The position numbers were made by a program, and so were the translations under genes. A stretch of DNA of 64,000 nucleotides from JANOSH01 sp031415695 (GTDB lineage Bacteria > Actinomycetota > Acidimicrobiia > Acidimicrobiales > Ilumatobacteraceae), in the NCBI GenBank assembly GCA_031415695.1, contig JANOSH010000005.1:5443-69442 (forward strand), read 5' to 3'. The notes under the pieces were generated by a model, which was not told the DNA's origin, made no database searches, and worked only from the letters and a program-made list of their open reading frames with translations. The first letter of the stretch is position 1. The number at the start of each line of letters is the position of its first letter. Shown here one piece after another: positions 1-8,558 of the stretch.

Positions 1-2128
1 CGACTGATTCCTGGATGATGGTGCCGTAGTGGTCGTGGTAGGTCCTGTGTGCGAGTGCTGCTCGGACGACGAGGTCGGTTGCGTCGAGGCTGGTCGCGAG
101 GCGCCCGGCGGCATGGACGGTGTCGCGGTACGTGCGGACGCCGGCGTGCAGTTCGGCGACGGCGAGCGCAATGAGGAGCTCGCACCCGTTACGGCTGTGC
201 CGTTCGGCGTCGGTCATCAGCTCGAGGGCGTCGCGGTACCAGCGGACGGCGTCGGTGGCGGCGAGTGATTCGAGCGCGCGGTCGCCGGCGAGGCGGGCGT
301 ACGTGACGGCCTTGGCAGTGTCGGACAGTCGAGTGGCTTGTCGCCAGTGGTGGGCGAGTTCGCCGACGCGTCGGCCGGGGTCGTCGCCGCACAGCGCCTC
401 GATGGCTTCGGCGACGGAGCGGTGGATGCGGGCGCGTCGGGTCGGGGAGAGCTCGTCGTAGAGGGTTCGCTCGATCAGGGCATGGGCGAAGCTGTACCCG
501 TCAACGCGTTCGCTCGGGCGGAGCACTGCTGCGTCGACCGCACTGTCGCAGAGATCGACGAGGGCGTCCTCGTCGAGGTCGCTGACCCGGCCGAGCAGGT
601 CGAGGTCGAAATCACGGCCGATCACCGCCGCGACCGACAGGGCCTGATGTGTCTCCGGTCCGAGCCAACGGACGCGACGTCCGATGACCTCGCGGATGCT
701 CACTGGCAGCCCAGCGGCCGTGAGGTCGGTCGCGGCGGTCCAGCGGCCGTCGTCGCCCTGGCGAATCGCTCCGGACTCGTTCAGGTGACGGAGCATCTCG
801 CCGAGAAAGAATGGATTGCCACCGGTTTCGGCCAGCAATGCATCGCGCAGACGCAGCCCGTCCTCGGTCATCTCATGCCCTGCGAGCGCCTCCAGGAACG
901 CGAGCACCTCGGCGTCGCCGAGGCCTGCCAACTTCAGCCGATCGATCCCGCTACGGCGGTGCAGCTCCGCGAGGAGCTCCGCGAGCGAATGATCGGCGTC
1001 GATGTCGGAGTCACGAAACGTGCCAACAATCACCACCTGGCTCTCGATCGCCGCGCTGAGTACCCAGCGCAGCAGTTGCACAGTGCCCGGGTCGGCCCAG
1101 TGCAGATCGTCGAGCACCACTACGACCGGCGCATCGACGCTCACCCGCTGCAGCAGATCGACGACGGCGACGAACATCAGATGGCGTTCGTTCTCGTCGT
1201 CTGCGGCCTGAGCACCGGACCCAACCGCGTCCATCTTCGCCACCTCGGACACCAACCGGCCCAGCACCCGCCCTCGCGCGGCAACGTGCGCAGCGACGAC
1301 GTCAGGTGGGGTGCGTTGGACGAGATCGGAAAGCGCCTCAATCCACGGCTGGTAGGAGATTCTCAGATCCTCGTCGCAGCGCCCATAAACGACCGTCACG
1401 CCTTCGGAAGAGGCCTCATTTGCGAATGCGGCGACCAACGTCGACTTCCCCAACCCAGGCTCACCCGAGATCAACACACCCCGCCGCTCACCCGTGCGAG
1501 CGCGTTTCAACGCATCGGTCAGCACCTCGCGCTCGGCGACCCGCCCAACGAACACTGCTGACTGCAACGACGACAATGCCAGCGGTACCGTCGGCGTATC
1601 CACTGCGGCGACCGGTTCCCATCGCAGCCACGCTGCCTCCACCGGTTCGGCGAGCCCCTTCAGCTCCAGGCCACCGGCCGGTTGTAGGTCGAAGCCGCCC
1701 CGGGACCGCACCAACAGCCGCACCATTTCCGACACTAGGATCTCGCTCGCACCTGCCGCGGCGCACAGCCGGGCCGCCTCGACGACCGGTACTCCGAAGT
1801 AGTCACCGCCTTCGGTCTCGACCTCCCCGGCCGAGACTCCGATCCTGACCTTGATCCGTTCCGGTCGGCCCGGGTCCATCGGCGCCGAGGTCAGCGCCTG
1901 CTGCATCCCTGCAGCGCACGACAATGCCGCAGCAGCTGAGTCGAAGACCACCATCAGTCCGTCACCGAGGTTCTTCACTTCTCGGCCCTCCGTCGAAGCA
2001 ATCACTCGCCGCAGCCGCTCGAAGTGAGCGCGTCGCAGCTCGTCCGCGGCAGCCTCACCAACGCGTACCATGAGCTCCGTCGACCCCACGACGTCGGTGA
2101 ACAACACTGTCACCGTTGTTAAGGCCAT
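1..2128 (-). CDS. Class III nucleotide cyclase fused to AAA-type ATPase (3' end outside window)
   Basis: Starts with ATG at 2128, read leftward, and stays open to the window edge, so at least 709 codons are present and the stop is missing. Residues 1 to about 180 form a class III adenylate/guanylate cyclase domain: the metal-binding stretch LFTDVVGSTEL lies at the very N-terminus and a NLGDGLMVVF loop follows. From about residue 200 an AAA_16/MalT-type ATPase begins, with P-loop GEPGLGKST near residue 220 and Walker B VVVVLDDLHWADP near 333. Proteins of this build are cytoplasmic signal regulators that often end in TPR or LuxR-like regions; that part is not visible. The substrate (ATP or GTP) cannot be told. 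Positive-strand reading frames across this stretch are mirror images of it. Confidence 0.9.
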   Translation of the reverse strand, partial: MALTTVTVLFTDVVGSTELMVRVGEAAADELRRAHFERLRRVIASTEGREVKNLGDGLMVVFDSAAAALSCAAGMQQALTSAPMDPGRPERIKVRIGVSAGEVETEGGDYFGVPVVEAARLCAAAGASEILVSEMVRLLVRSRGGFDLQPAGGLELKGLAEPVEAAWLRWEPVAAVDTPTVPLALSSLQSAVFVGRVAEREVLTDALKRARTGERRGVLISGEPGLGKSTLVAAFANEASSEGVTVVYGRCDEDLRISYQPWIEALSDLVQRTPPDVVAAHVAARGRVLGRLVSEVAKMDAVGSGAQAADDENERHLMFVAVVDLLQRVSVDAPVVVVLDDLHWADPGTVQLLRWVLSAAIESQVVIVGTFRDSDIDADHSLAELLAELHRRSGIDRLKLAGLGDAEVLAFLEALAGHEMTEDGLRLRDALLAETGGNPFFLGEMLRHLNESGAIRQGDDGRWTAATDLTAAGLPVSIREVIGRRVRWLGPETHQALSVAAVIGRDFDLDLLGRVSDLDEDALVDLCDSAVDAAVLRPSERVDGYSFAHALIERTLYDELSPTRRARIHRSVAEAIEALCGDDPGRRVGELAHHWRQATRLSDTAKAVTYARLAGDRALESLAATDAVRWYRDALELMTDAERHSRNGCELLIALAVAELHAGVRTYRDTVHAAGRLATSLDATDLVVRAALAHRTYHDHYGTIIQESV

Positions 2129-2129
2129 C

Positions 2130-2415
2130 GCACCCCCCGTCCGTCCACGAAGGGACACGGTACTCCGATGAAGAGGCCGAGGCGTTGAGTTCCAATTGCT
2201 GTTCGCCCGCAAGCCACCGTCGCCTTGGGCAAGGCCTAGACAGAGGGCCGTACCAAGCGTGAACACGCTGCCCCCGCTTCGAGCAGTACATAGACAACCG
2301 CTATGCACCCACCACACACTTCCGCGCCCGGAATCATGTGCTACACAGATACCGACCCGCTGCACCGCGGCCCGGATGCGGCGCGAAGAAATGACGGTGG
2401 TGGCATGCTGGGCCG
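2130..2415. other. Intergenic region between divergent genes
   Basis: About 285 bases separate the cyclase-ATPase (leftward) from the kinase-like gene (rightward). Promoters for both are expected here. I see no convincing -35/-10 pair, no hairpin and no RNA gene. Open frames crossing it have no recognisable protein signature. Confidence 0.5.
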
Positions 2416-3162
2416 ATGGCGGCGTACGAGAATCTGCCGTCGTTGCCCCTGCCGGCCGACCGGATGTGGTCGTCGATCGGTGTGGTCTGCGGCCAAGAGC
2501 TACATGGTGGCTACCAGTCACGGGTCTTCGAGGGAACGTGTGGTGGCGACCGGGTGGTGGTGAAACTGAGCGACAGCCGCCTCGTCGATGAGGCCTACCG
2601 GCGGCGTGTCGAGATGACGTCGTTGCTTGCTGAGATTGACGACTCGGTCGTCGGTCCACTCACGACGAACGTCGGCATCGTTGTCGAACTCGGCCCCTGG
2701 CTCGCCGTCGACTATCCATTTGTTGTCGGAGAGACGCCCGACATCTGTGAGGAAGCCGACGTCAGACGAGCGGCGACGACGATGGCCGGCCTGCACCGCT
2801 CACTTCGGCAGCTCGACCCGATCGACCTGCCGACGGTCGCTGCACTGGCCGCTGCGGAACCGCCGATCAACGCGGCCGAGTTCGGTCAGCGACAACTGCT
2901 GCACGGTGACTTCTCGCCAGCGAATCTGCTGTTCTCGGAGCGACAGGTTCGAGTGTTCGACTTCGATGACTGTGGCTACGGACCGATCGAGTTCGAAGTG
3001 GGCAACACCTTGTACATGGTGTTGTTCGACGCTGCGATGTCGTCAGAGATGGAACGCTACGAACGGTTCCGGGCCTGGTTCGTCGACGAGTACCGGTCAG
3101 CATCGTGCAACACAGCCTGTAGTGTTTGCCCTGCTCAGACCACACAAATCGGTATTAGATAA
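2416..3162 (+). CDS. Aminoglycoside phosphotransferase-fold kinase, C-terminus probably lost
   Basis: 248 codons. The APH/choline-kinase fold is clear: a lysine in the N-lobe strand (VVVKLSD, about residue 50), the catalytic loop HGDFSPANLLF at 163-173 and the metal-binding VFDFDDCGYGP from 180. Family members usually run to roughly 300 residues with a helical C-terminal part. Here the last 20 residues (after about 3097) do not resemble the family and end just before a tRNA fragment at 3183, so the gene was probably cut when foreign DNA integrated. The natural substrate is unknown; resistance to aminoglycosides should not be assumed. Confidence 0.75.
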   Translation: MAAYENLPSLPLPADRMWSSIGVVCGQELHGGYQSRVFEGTCGGDRVVVKLSDSRLVDEAYRRRVEMTSLLAEIDDSVVGPLTTNVGIVVELGPWLAVDYPFVVGETPDICEEADVRRAATTMAGLHRSLRQLDPIDLPTVAALAAAEPPINAAEFGQRQLLHGDFSPANLLFSERQVRVFDFDDCGYGPIEFEVGNTLYMVLFDAAMSSEMERYERFRAWFVDEYRSASCNTACSVCPAQTTQIGIR

Positions 3163-3182
3163 CACGAGCCGGACGGTCCCAG

Positions 3183-3228
3183 TCGCCCTCTCAAGGTGGC
3201 GGCACGGGTTCGAATCCCGTTGGGGCTG
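3183..3228 (+). other. 3' half of tRNA-Glu(CTC), probable att site
   Basis: The stretch folds as the 3' half of a tRNA. The anticodon arm has loop CTCTCAA (anticodon CTC, Glu) on a 5-bp stem with two G-U pairs. A 4-nt variable loop follows, then T-arm ACGGG-TTCGAAT-CCCGT, acceptor 3' strand TGGGGCT and discriminator G. No matching AGCCCCA acceptor strand or D-arm lies upstream, so it is not a working tRNA. A tyrosine recombinase remnant starts about 100 bases downstream. Integrases of this family commonly use tRNA 3' ends as attachment sites, so this is most likely the att duplicate left by integration. Confidence 0.75.
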
Positions 3229-3330
3229 CAATGTGTACTGGGTTGGGGGCCGCCTTTCGGAGCGGCTCTTCCCATATCGCAACCCTCTCGCCATTGGGTG
3301 TGGGACCATTCACCAAAGTCGAGGGTCCCT

Positions 3331-4295
3331 GTGAAGGGCTTCATGCGACAGCGCGGACAAGCGTGGGCTTCGGGTGTCTCTCGGAGCCGATCCGGTCAGT
3401 CAGTGACAAGCAGCGCTATGCCACCAAAACCGTGCGCACCGGTAAGCGAGAAGCGCAGAAGGCGCTTGCCGCGATGGTGGTCGCGGCCGAGCGCGGCGAG
3501 TCGTTGAGAACGTCGGCAACGGTAGGGGAGTTGCTCGCAGCGTGGCTTGAAGTGGCCGAGCCAGACTTCTCGCCGAAGACCGTGCTCGAGACACGCGGCA
3601 TCGCGGCTTCGTACCTGTAGCCCGGTCCGGCTCCACCACCTTGGAGCGGTTGAAAGTGAGCGACCTCGACCGGTATTACCGCTCGCTCGTTGCCCACGGT
3701 GGCCGGGCCAGCAGGCCGCTGTCGCCCGCAACGGTGCTGCGCATTCACGGTGTGCTGCGCCGGCGCTGAACCAGGGCGTGAAGTGGGGATGGCTCGGATC
3801 AACTCGGCGGCCTCAACTTCACGGCCCCGAGTAACCAAGTCCGAGATTAAGCCGCCACCGCCGTCGGTCGAGCTGGCCGGCTGTTGCGACGTGCGGGGGA
3901 GGACTCGCCCGATCTTGCCTGCTACGTGATGCTCGCGGCGGCGACCGACGCTCGCCCTTCCGAGGTGCTCCGATCGAACGACATCGACCTGGCCGATGGC
4001 CGCGTGTACATCGGCCGCAGCGTGGTGGCCGGAACGGACGGCCTGGTCGAGAAGAACACCAAGCCGCATACCGCCCGCAAGGTTGCGCTCGACGCCACAC
4101 GCTCGCGTCGGTCGCCGATCATCTGGCGCACAGGCGGGAACGAGCCGAGTTCTACCTGGAGCCGCTGTGGACGTACGAACCGCCTCGGCCACCGCAACGC
4201 CGCAACGACCTGGAACCGAGGGTCTGGTCGAAAGTGCCGACCGCCAAGCCGCCGACGTTATCGGTAACCTCACCTCCAAGGGCGGCGACCAGTGA
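3331..4295 (+). pseudogene. Tyrosine recombinase/integrase, frameshifted
   Basis: Pieces of one phage-type integrase appear in order but in different frames. The N-terminus (KGFMRQRGQAW) starts at the GTG at 3331. The SAM-like core-binding part follows (KQRYATKTVRTGKREAQKAL, then VGELLAAWLEVAEPDFSPKT) at about 3410-3600. Next come LSPATVLRIHGVLRRALNQ at about 3720-3780 and the start of the catalytic domain (DSPDLACYVMLAAATDARPSEVLR) at about 3905-3970. Several indels and a stop interrupt it, and the C-terminal R-H-R-Y segment is not recognisable. It is dead as an enzyme but marks an integrated element next to the tRNA-Glu fragment. Confidence 0.85.
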
Positions 4296-4316
4296 CTCGG
4301 GCCTGGAAAAGAAACA

Positions 4317-4362
4317 GCCCCGACCGAAGTCGGGGCCGTTGGGCCGGGGTTACTCGCCCCGG
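4317..4362 (+). terminator. Two GC-rich hairpins, possible terminator
   Basis: Bases 4317-4336 form a perfect 8-bp hairpin (GCCCCGAC-CGAA-GTCGGGGC). A second, CCGGGG...CCCCGG, follows at 4344-4362. Neither has a clear U-run. They sit between the integrase remnant and the NYN gene and could end transcription of the former. Confidence 0.5.
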
Positions 4363-4422
4363 CGGGGTACGATCACTCTATCGGCATCCGGCGCCGTCCG
4401 GTCAAGTACTGGGGGCGAAATC

Positions 4423-5061
4423 GTGACTAAGGACCGGGTGGTCGCATACATCGACGGCTACAACCTCTACTACGGCCTCCGGCAAGCGGACCTGAGGACG
4501 TCGCGCTGGCTTGATCTTCGGGCCCTGTGCGGCTCGATTCTGCAGCCTGACCAGCATCTGGTCCAGGTCCGCTACTTCACGACCCGGGTTCGGAACGACC
4601 CCGACTCATCAGCCCGTCAATCGCTGTACATCGATGCGCTCACTGCTCGCAGCGGCATCACCATCGATTTCGGACACTTCCTGTCCAAAGAGGTCGTATG
4701 TCGGAACTGTGGGAACGTACACGTGAAGAACGAGGAGAAGAAGACCGACGTCAACATCGCTGTGCGCATGCTCGACGATGCGTACGACGACCGCTTCGAC
4801 GTAGCGATGCTGATCTCAGGTGACAGCGATCTCGCACCGCCGATCCAGTCCGTACGTTCGAGGTTTCCCACCAAGCGCGTCGTCGTTGCGTTCCCGCCTC
4901 GTCGGAACTCGGCGGAGTTGAGGCGCACGGCCAACTCATGGTTTCAGGTGTCGGAAGCCTCGGTGCGATCGAGCCGCCTCCCGAACCCGGTAGTTGGCCC
5001 GGGCGGCATTCAAATCCGGGCTCCAAGAGGCTGGCTACCGAGCGGACGCCCCGGCCCGTGA
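4423..5061 (+). CDS. NYN-domain (DUF88/LabA-like) putative ribonuclease
   Basis: 212 codons from a GTG start at 4423, preceded by a G-rich stretch (GGGGGCG) and chosen because homology begins at VAYIDGYNLYYGL. The NYN/PIN-like fold is shown by the first aspartate in IDGYNLYY, a CRNCGNVH segment, KKTDVNIAVRM and the acidic ISGDSDLAPPI. These are the usual metal-binding positions of this nuclease family. The last 30 residues are rich in Pro and Gly and look unrelated. The protein is probably cytoplasmic, and its RNA target is unknown. It lies in the decayed element, just downstream of the integrase remnant. Confidence 0.8.
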   Translation: MTKDRVVAYIDGYNLYYGLRQADLRTSRWLDLRALCGSILQPDQHLVQVRYFTTRVRNDPDSSARQSLYIDALTARSGITIDFGHFLSKEVVCRNCGNVHVKNEEKKTDVNIAVRMLDDAYDDRFDVAMLISGDSDLAPPIQSVRSRFPTKRVVVAFPPRRNSAELRRTANSWFQVSEASVRSSRLPNPVVGPGGIQIRAPRGWLPSGRPGP

Positions 5062-5204
5062 GGGCTAATGGCGCCGTGTACTTCGAGACTGCGCTACACA
5101 GCAGATGCGGGGCCTACTTCCGCCACCTCGTTCCCAACCGGGTCGGTCGCATTTCACGCTTCAGGTGAGGAGTAGTTGGCCGCCGCCCGATTCGAGGGAA
5201 CGCC
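5062..5204. other. Intergenic remnant DNA
   Basis: Between the NYN gene and the relaxase scrap I see no intact gene. The sequence is probably worn-down element DNA. Confidence 0.4.
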
Positions 5205-5335
5205 CTCAGCACACGCTGTACGTCGGCGACGAGATCGTCACCCGCCGCAACGACCGCACGCCTGCGCACCGATCAGGGCGACATGGTGAAGAACCGAGCC
5301 GCATGGACCATCGCCCATCTGCGAAGGTCGGGGTA
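5205..5335 (+). pseudogene. Fragment of MobF/TrwC-type conjugative relaxase
   Basis: One frame reads LYVGDEIVTRRNDR; after a one-base shift another reads LRTDQGDMVKNRAAWTIAHL. Joined, they match the C-terminal helicase part of actinobacterial TrwC/TraA relaxases, where this stretch precedes the final RecD2-like motifs. Only about 40 residues remain, so it is non-functional. It supports a conjugative or mobilisable origin for the element that carried the integrase. Confidence 0.65.
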
Positions 5336-5471
5336 AGAATTCCTGCCATCCAAGGTCGAAACCCCCCCCGATCTGAAGCTGATGGAAAGATTTTATACCA
5401 TTCAGGTTGGTTGATCCCTCGGTTGGCCTATTTGGTGGGAAACCCGACCATGAGTGTGAAGGATGGGTGTG

Positions 5472-5816
5472 ATGGGTGTTGAACTGAACGCTGCCAGCGA
5501 GCTGGGAGATGCGATTCGCCGTGCCCGAGTTGCCGCGGATCTGACCCAGTCCGAACTTGGCGAATTCTGCGGCCGCGTCGACCGTCATGTGATCGCAGCA
5601 ATCGAGCGGGGTGCCGTCACCACGCAGGTCCGACGGCTGTTCGATCTGCTCGATGTGCTTGGGCTCGACATCCAGGTTCGCCCGCGAACACACCGACTCG
5701 CCGTAACCGTTTCGGGGTACTCGGTCTCGACGTGGCCGGTGCCGTGCAGGTCGTCGCTGATGGCGGCACAATCAAGGAGCGCGGCCACTACGAACCGTTG
5801 TCGGTCAGCGACGTAG
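5472..5816 (+). CDS. HipB-like XRE-family antitoxin/repressor, C-terminus altered
   Basis: ATG at 5472 with GAAGGA eight bases upstream; an in-frame ATG at 5463 is possible. Residues 10-70 form a helix-turn-helix of the Xre/HipB class (AADLTQSELGEFCGRVDRHV, then LFDLLDVLGLDIQVRPR). HipB proteins usually end about here. The remaining 40 residues overlap the hipA reading frame and look like out-of-frame translation, which points to a deletion at the hipB-hipA join. Its normal role would be to bind the operator and neutralise HipA. Confidence 0.7.
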   Translation: MGVELNAASELGDAIRRARVAADLTQSELGEFCGRVDRHVIAAIERGAVTTQVRRLFDLLDVLGLDIQVRPRTHRLAVTVSGYSVSTWPVPCRSSLMAAQSRSAATTNRCRSAT

Positions 5817-6760
5817 CCGCACACGTGCTTCGAGCCCCGCACGCCGGTCTTGGCCTTGACCGTGACCGTGGCATCCGTCTGTCGTTGGCCGGGGTACAAG
5901 ACAAGGTGGTGTTGCACCGCAGCGGAGGCCAGTTCCACCTGCCAATCAACGGGGCGCCGTCGACGGTGATCATCAAACCTGAACCCCGCAACACCCGGGA
6001 CGGTGCCCTCAACTTCCCGGGTCTTGCCACCAACGAGCTGTACTGTCTGACGCTCGCCGGGCTTTGCGGGCTCGACGTCGCCGACGCGACGGTCGAGCAT
6101 TTCGACACCGTCCCGGCTCTTGTCGTCGACCGTTACGACCGCTACCTCCGGGATGGGCGCGTCGAGCGTCTGCACCAGGAGGATCTGCTGTCAGCCTTGG
6201 GGCGAGATCCGTTGCACAAGTACGAGACCCCACGTACCCAACGGGTCGCTGATCAAGGCGGGTGGGGTGAGACAGCCACCCGAGTCACGGTGGCAGGGCC
6301 GACCTTGCGGGACCTTGCCGGGCTGATCGGCACACACCTTGGTGTCGCCCGTGTGGTGCCGTTCCTCGAAGCAGTCGCGTTCAACATCGTGATCGGCAAC
6401 GCCGACGCGCATGCCCGGAACTACTCGTTGATCTTGCCGCCCGACGGTGACGTAAGGATCGCACCGTTGTACGACCTGGTAAGTACCCGCATGTGGGACC
6501 GCCTCGACCGTGATGCCGCTCAGAAGGTGAACGGCGTCGACACCATCGACGAGATCACCGAGGAAGATCTTGTGGCAGAGGCAGCGTCGTGGGGTATCCC
6601 CGCACGGCTCGCAAGGGTACGGGTTCGCACAATGATCGCTGCGGTCATCGGGCAGGCCGACGCCTGTGTCGGGCGCACCATTGACCGGGGCGGTGACCCA
6701 GCTGTCGCAGGCCATCTGCGCGCCGACATTCTGCAGCGCGCCCGGCGTGTCAGCCGCTGA
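5732..6760 (+). CDS. HipA-family Ser/Thr kinase toxin, N-terminally truncated
   Basis: 342 codons from GTG 5732. The kinase core is present: ATP-binding STVIIKPE near residue 80, NELYCLTLAGLCGLDVADATVEH split over 110-130, a VVDRYDR segment, catalytic loop IGNADAHARN and metal-binding APLYDL. HipA proteins run to about 410-440 residues. The first 100 or so (the Couple_hipA domain) are missing, because the frame upstream reads FGVLGLD directly behind hipB sequence. The toxin phosphorylates a tRNA ligase in the studied E. coli case; whether this shortened form is active is doubtful. It overlaps the hipB-like gene. Confidence 0.75.
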   Translation: MAGAVQVVADGGTIKERGHYEPLSVSDVAAHVLRAPHAGLGLDRDRGIRLSLAGVQDKVVLHRSGGQFHLPINGAPSTVIIKPEPRNTRDGALNFPGLATNELYCLTLAGLCGLDVADATVEHFDTVPALVVDRYDRYLRDGRVERLHQEDLLSALGRDPLHKYETPRTQRVADQGGWGETATRVTVAGPTLRDLAGLIGTHLGVARVVPFLEAVAFNIVIGNADAHARNYSLILPPDGDVRIAPLYDLVSTRMWDRLDRDAAQKVNGVDTIDEITEEDLVAEAASWGIPARLARVRVRTMIAAVIGQADACVGRTIDRGGDPAVAGHLRADILQRARRVSR

Positions 6761-6827
6761 CCGCCACCATGCCGAGAAAGGACCTGTCCCGGCGTCGGAA
6801 GCACGTTTAGATCAGAGGACTCAGCCG

Positions 6828-7316
6828 CTACGGGTGGTGCTTGACGAGGACGTGCTCGTCATAGCTGATGCCGTGCTCGACGGTGTGAATCACACGGTCG
6901 GTGACGGTCCAGCCTGCTGCCTCGTAGAAGGCGATCGCACGTATGTTTTCGACCCTGGTATGCAACTCAAAGTCCGAGTGTCCGCCGGCGGCGATCATTG
7001 CCTCACCCTGCGCGAGCAAGTGGCGGCCGAGGCCCGTGCCTTGGTGGTCTGGCTCGACGAACAAGTGGACGAGATGGTGGCCGCTGACCGTGAAGTGCCC
7101 AATCGGCACGCCATCGATGACGGCTACCCGCGTCTCGAACTCGGATTCCGGCTGGAACCAGGCCTTGAGTTGCAACCTGGTGCCTTCTCGATCCGGTGCC
7201 TCAAACTCGCCCGCGAGTAACTGCGACGAGTACGTACTCCTGAAGCAGTGGTCGTGGTAGCACTCAATGGCGTCTGCGTCGTCGGGGTTCGCCCCACGTA
7301 TCTCGATAGCGTCCAT
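6828..7316 (-). CDS. GNAT-family N-acetyltransferase
   Basis: 162 residues from ATG 7316, a normal length for the family. The acetyl-CoA binding motif A is visible as VEPDHQGTGLGRHLL (residues 87-101), followed by NIRAIAFYEAAGWTV, the usual C-terminal strand-helix. The substrate cannot be deduced. The frame stays open upstream but homology starts at MDAIEIRGANPDD. The gene runs against hipA and stands alone. It may be element cargo or host DNA. Confidence 0.8.
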   Translation of the reverse strand: MDAIEIRGANPDDADAIECYHDHCFRSTYSSQLLAGEFEAPDREGTRLQLKAWFQPESEFETRVAVIDGVPIGHFTVSGHHLVHLFVEPDHQGTGLGRHLLAQGEAMIAAGGHSDFELHTRVENIRAIAFYEAAGWTVTDRVIHTVEHGISYDEHVLVKHHP

Positions 7317-7396
7317 CGCGTCGATACTGACACACAGCCGCGAACGGGTGGCAGTGCCTCGGTCATGGGGAGATCGCTTGCGGGGTAGTGTCTGGC

Positions 7397-7573
7397 ATGA
7401 GTGACTCGCTACCTGATGAGGAACGCGTTGAGGACCTTTCGCCTCGCGAGCTGCGCCGACTAATTCGTGGTGTCGTGCAGTTGGCCAACATGGCTGACCG
7501 CGCGCTGTCGGCGATTGTGAACCCGCTCGTCGGACGAGTGCAGTGCGCGATTCGGCCACGACATGGCAAGTGA
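7397..7573 (+). CDS. Small hypothetical protein
   Basis: 58 codons from ATG 7397. Charged N-terminus (SLPDEERVEDLSPRELRRL) followed by an amphipathic stretch. I do not recognise a family. Codon use looks like the neighbours, but the gene sits among broken genes and may itself be a remnant. Confidence 0.35.
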   Translation: MSDSLPDEERVEDLSPRELRRLIRGVVQLANMADRALSAIVNPLVGRVQCAIRPRHGK

Positions 7574-7604
7574 TCGGGTTGAACCGAGACATCGGTAACT
7601 TCGG

Positions 7605-8215
7605 CGGGCTGTCGCTCGCTGGTCTCACCGCCGGAAGCTGGCAGGGTCCGGGTGAGACGGCATGCCAGTGGTCGTCGAGATAGTGGCGCGCACAGAAGCA
7701 GTCGTCAACAAAACCTTCGCTCGTCTGCATGAACTTATGGACAAGCACAATGTCATGCGTGGCAAGGTGATGTCGTTTAACTTCGGTCGCACGGTGAGTT
7801 CGGCATGGCATTCACCGAGCTGGCGATGGTCACGCGAGAGCAGGGCATTCTTCCAGATAAAGACCTCGTCGCCATCGAGCGCCACGCCATCGGAATCAGT
7901 GAGCATCGGGCCGAACTCATCGCCGCGGGTCAACACGTGAAAGGCGGTCTGCTGCTGTACGGCCCGCCGGGTACGGGCAAGACGCATACCGTTGCGTATC
8001 TGCTGAACCAGATGACTGATCGCACGACCGTGATCCTTAGCGGCGCGGCGGTCGACGCTGTTGGCCAAGCGGGGAGCATCGCTCGTGCGCTGCAGCCTGC
8101 CACGATCATTATCGAAGATGTCTCGGCAAGCCTCGAACCGAGCCTCGATGCCTTACTCGGCCAGTCAGCTCCGATTCTTCGACGGTCGCTCGCCGGGTCG
8201 GTCGACTCCCAGTAG
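7605..8215 (+). pseudogene. AAA ATPase, frameshifted and truncated
   Basis: Two frames carry parts of one protein. The first (about 7662-7800) reads MPVVVEIVARTEAVVNKTF and so on. The second (7805-8215) reads AFTELAMVTREQGIL and continues through the P-loop LLYGPPGTGKTHTV and Walker B ATIIIEDV. After that the normal AAA second half (sensor 1, arginine finger, lid) is missing and the frame ends in unrelated sequence. Intact homologues are ordinary hexameric AAA ATPases of several hundred residues. It looks dead: one indel near 7800 and a 3' deletion. Confidence 0.75.
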
Positions 8216-8289
8216 CCGGCGGATCGGTAAGATTTTTCGTACTCATCTGTTACCTCATCGGCCAGATGGTTCACCGTCGATTGACTGTG

Positions 8290-8318
8290 TTGCAATGTGC
8301 TACACAAGTGGGTAGCGT
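8290..8318 (+). promoter_or_regulatory. Promoter of the vapBC-like pair
   Basis: TTGCAA (8290-8295), a 17-bp spacer and TAGCGT (8313-8318). The expected start of transcription falls on the ATG at 8325, which would make the message leaderless. Confidence 0.45.
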
Positions 8319-8324
8319 GTGACT

Positions 8325-8558
8325 ATGCAGCTCAACGTTCGCAATCTTGACGAGAAGACCGCCGCGCGACTCGCGGAGCAGGCCGAAGCCGAGGGCGTGT
8401 CACTGAGTGAGTGGGTTCGTCAGAACCTCGATCGAGTAGCAGTGCTGTCTTCTCCGGCCGAGCTTCTTGCCCGTCGGACCGTGAACCTTGAGTTGGCGAT
8501 GCCGGCCGACGAATTCGATCGCTATTACGCCCGACGGTTACGCCGCAGGTCGGCTTGA
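8325..8558 (+). CDS. Ribbon-helix-helix antitoxin (VapB/FitA-like)
   Basis: 77 codons from ATG 8325. A GTG six bases upstream is the alternative, but the promoter position favours the ATG. The N-terminal QLNVRNLDEKTAARLAEQAE is a ribbon-helix-helix DNA-binding motif, followed by VSLSEWVRQNL. The C-terminal part (ELAMPADEFDRYYARR) would wrap the toxin. The stop overlaps the start of the next gene, as in translationally coupled toxin-antitoxin pairs. It should bind its own promoter and neutralise the PIN toxin. Confidence 0.8.
   Translation: MQLNVRNLDEKTAARLAEQAEAEGVSLSEWVRQNLDRVAVLSSPAELLARRTVNLELAMPADEFDRYYARRLRRRSA

Noticed and set aside
338..1561. A 407-codon open frame on the plus strand
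   Set aside because: It is the mirror of the cyclase-ATPase gene on the minus strand, whose P-loop and Walker B are clear; the plus-strand product has no signature.
2416..3162. An aminoglycoside resistance gene
   Set aside because: Only the general APH fold is supported, the C-terminus is missing and no close resistance motif is visible.
3157..3230. A complete tRNA gene
   Set aside because: Only the 3' half can be folded. No AGCCCCA acceptor strand or D-arm precedes the anticodon arm.
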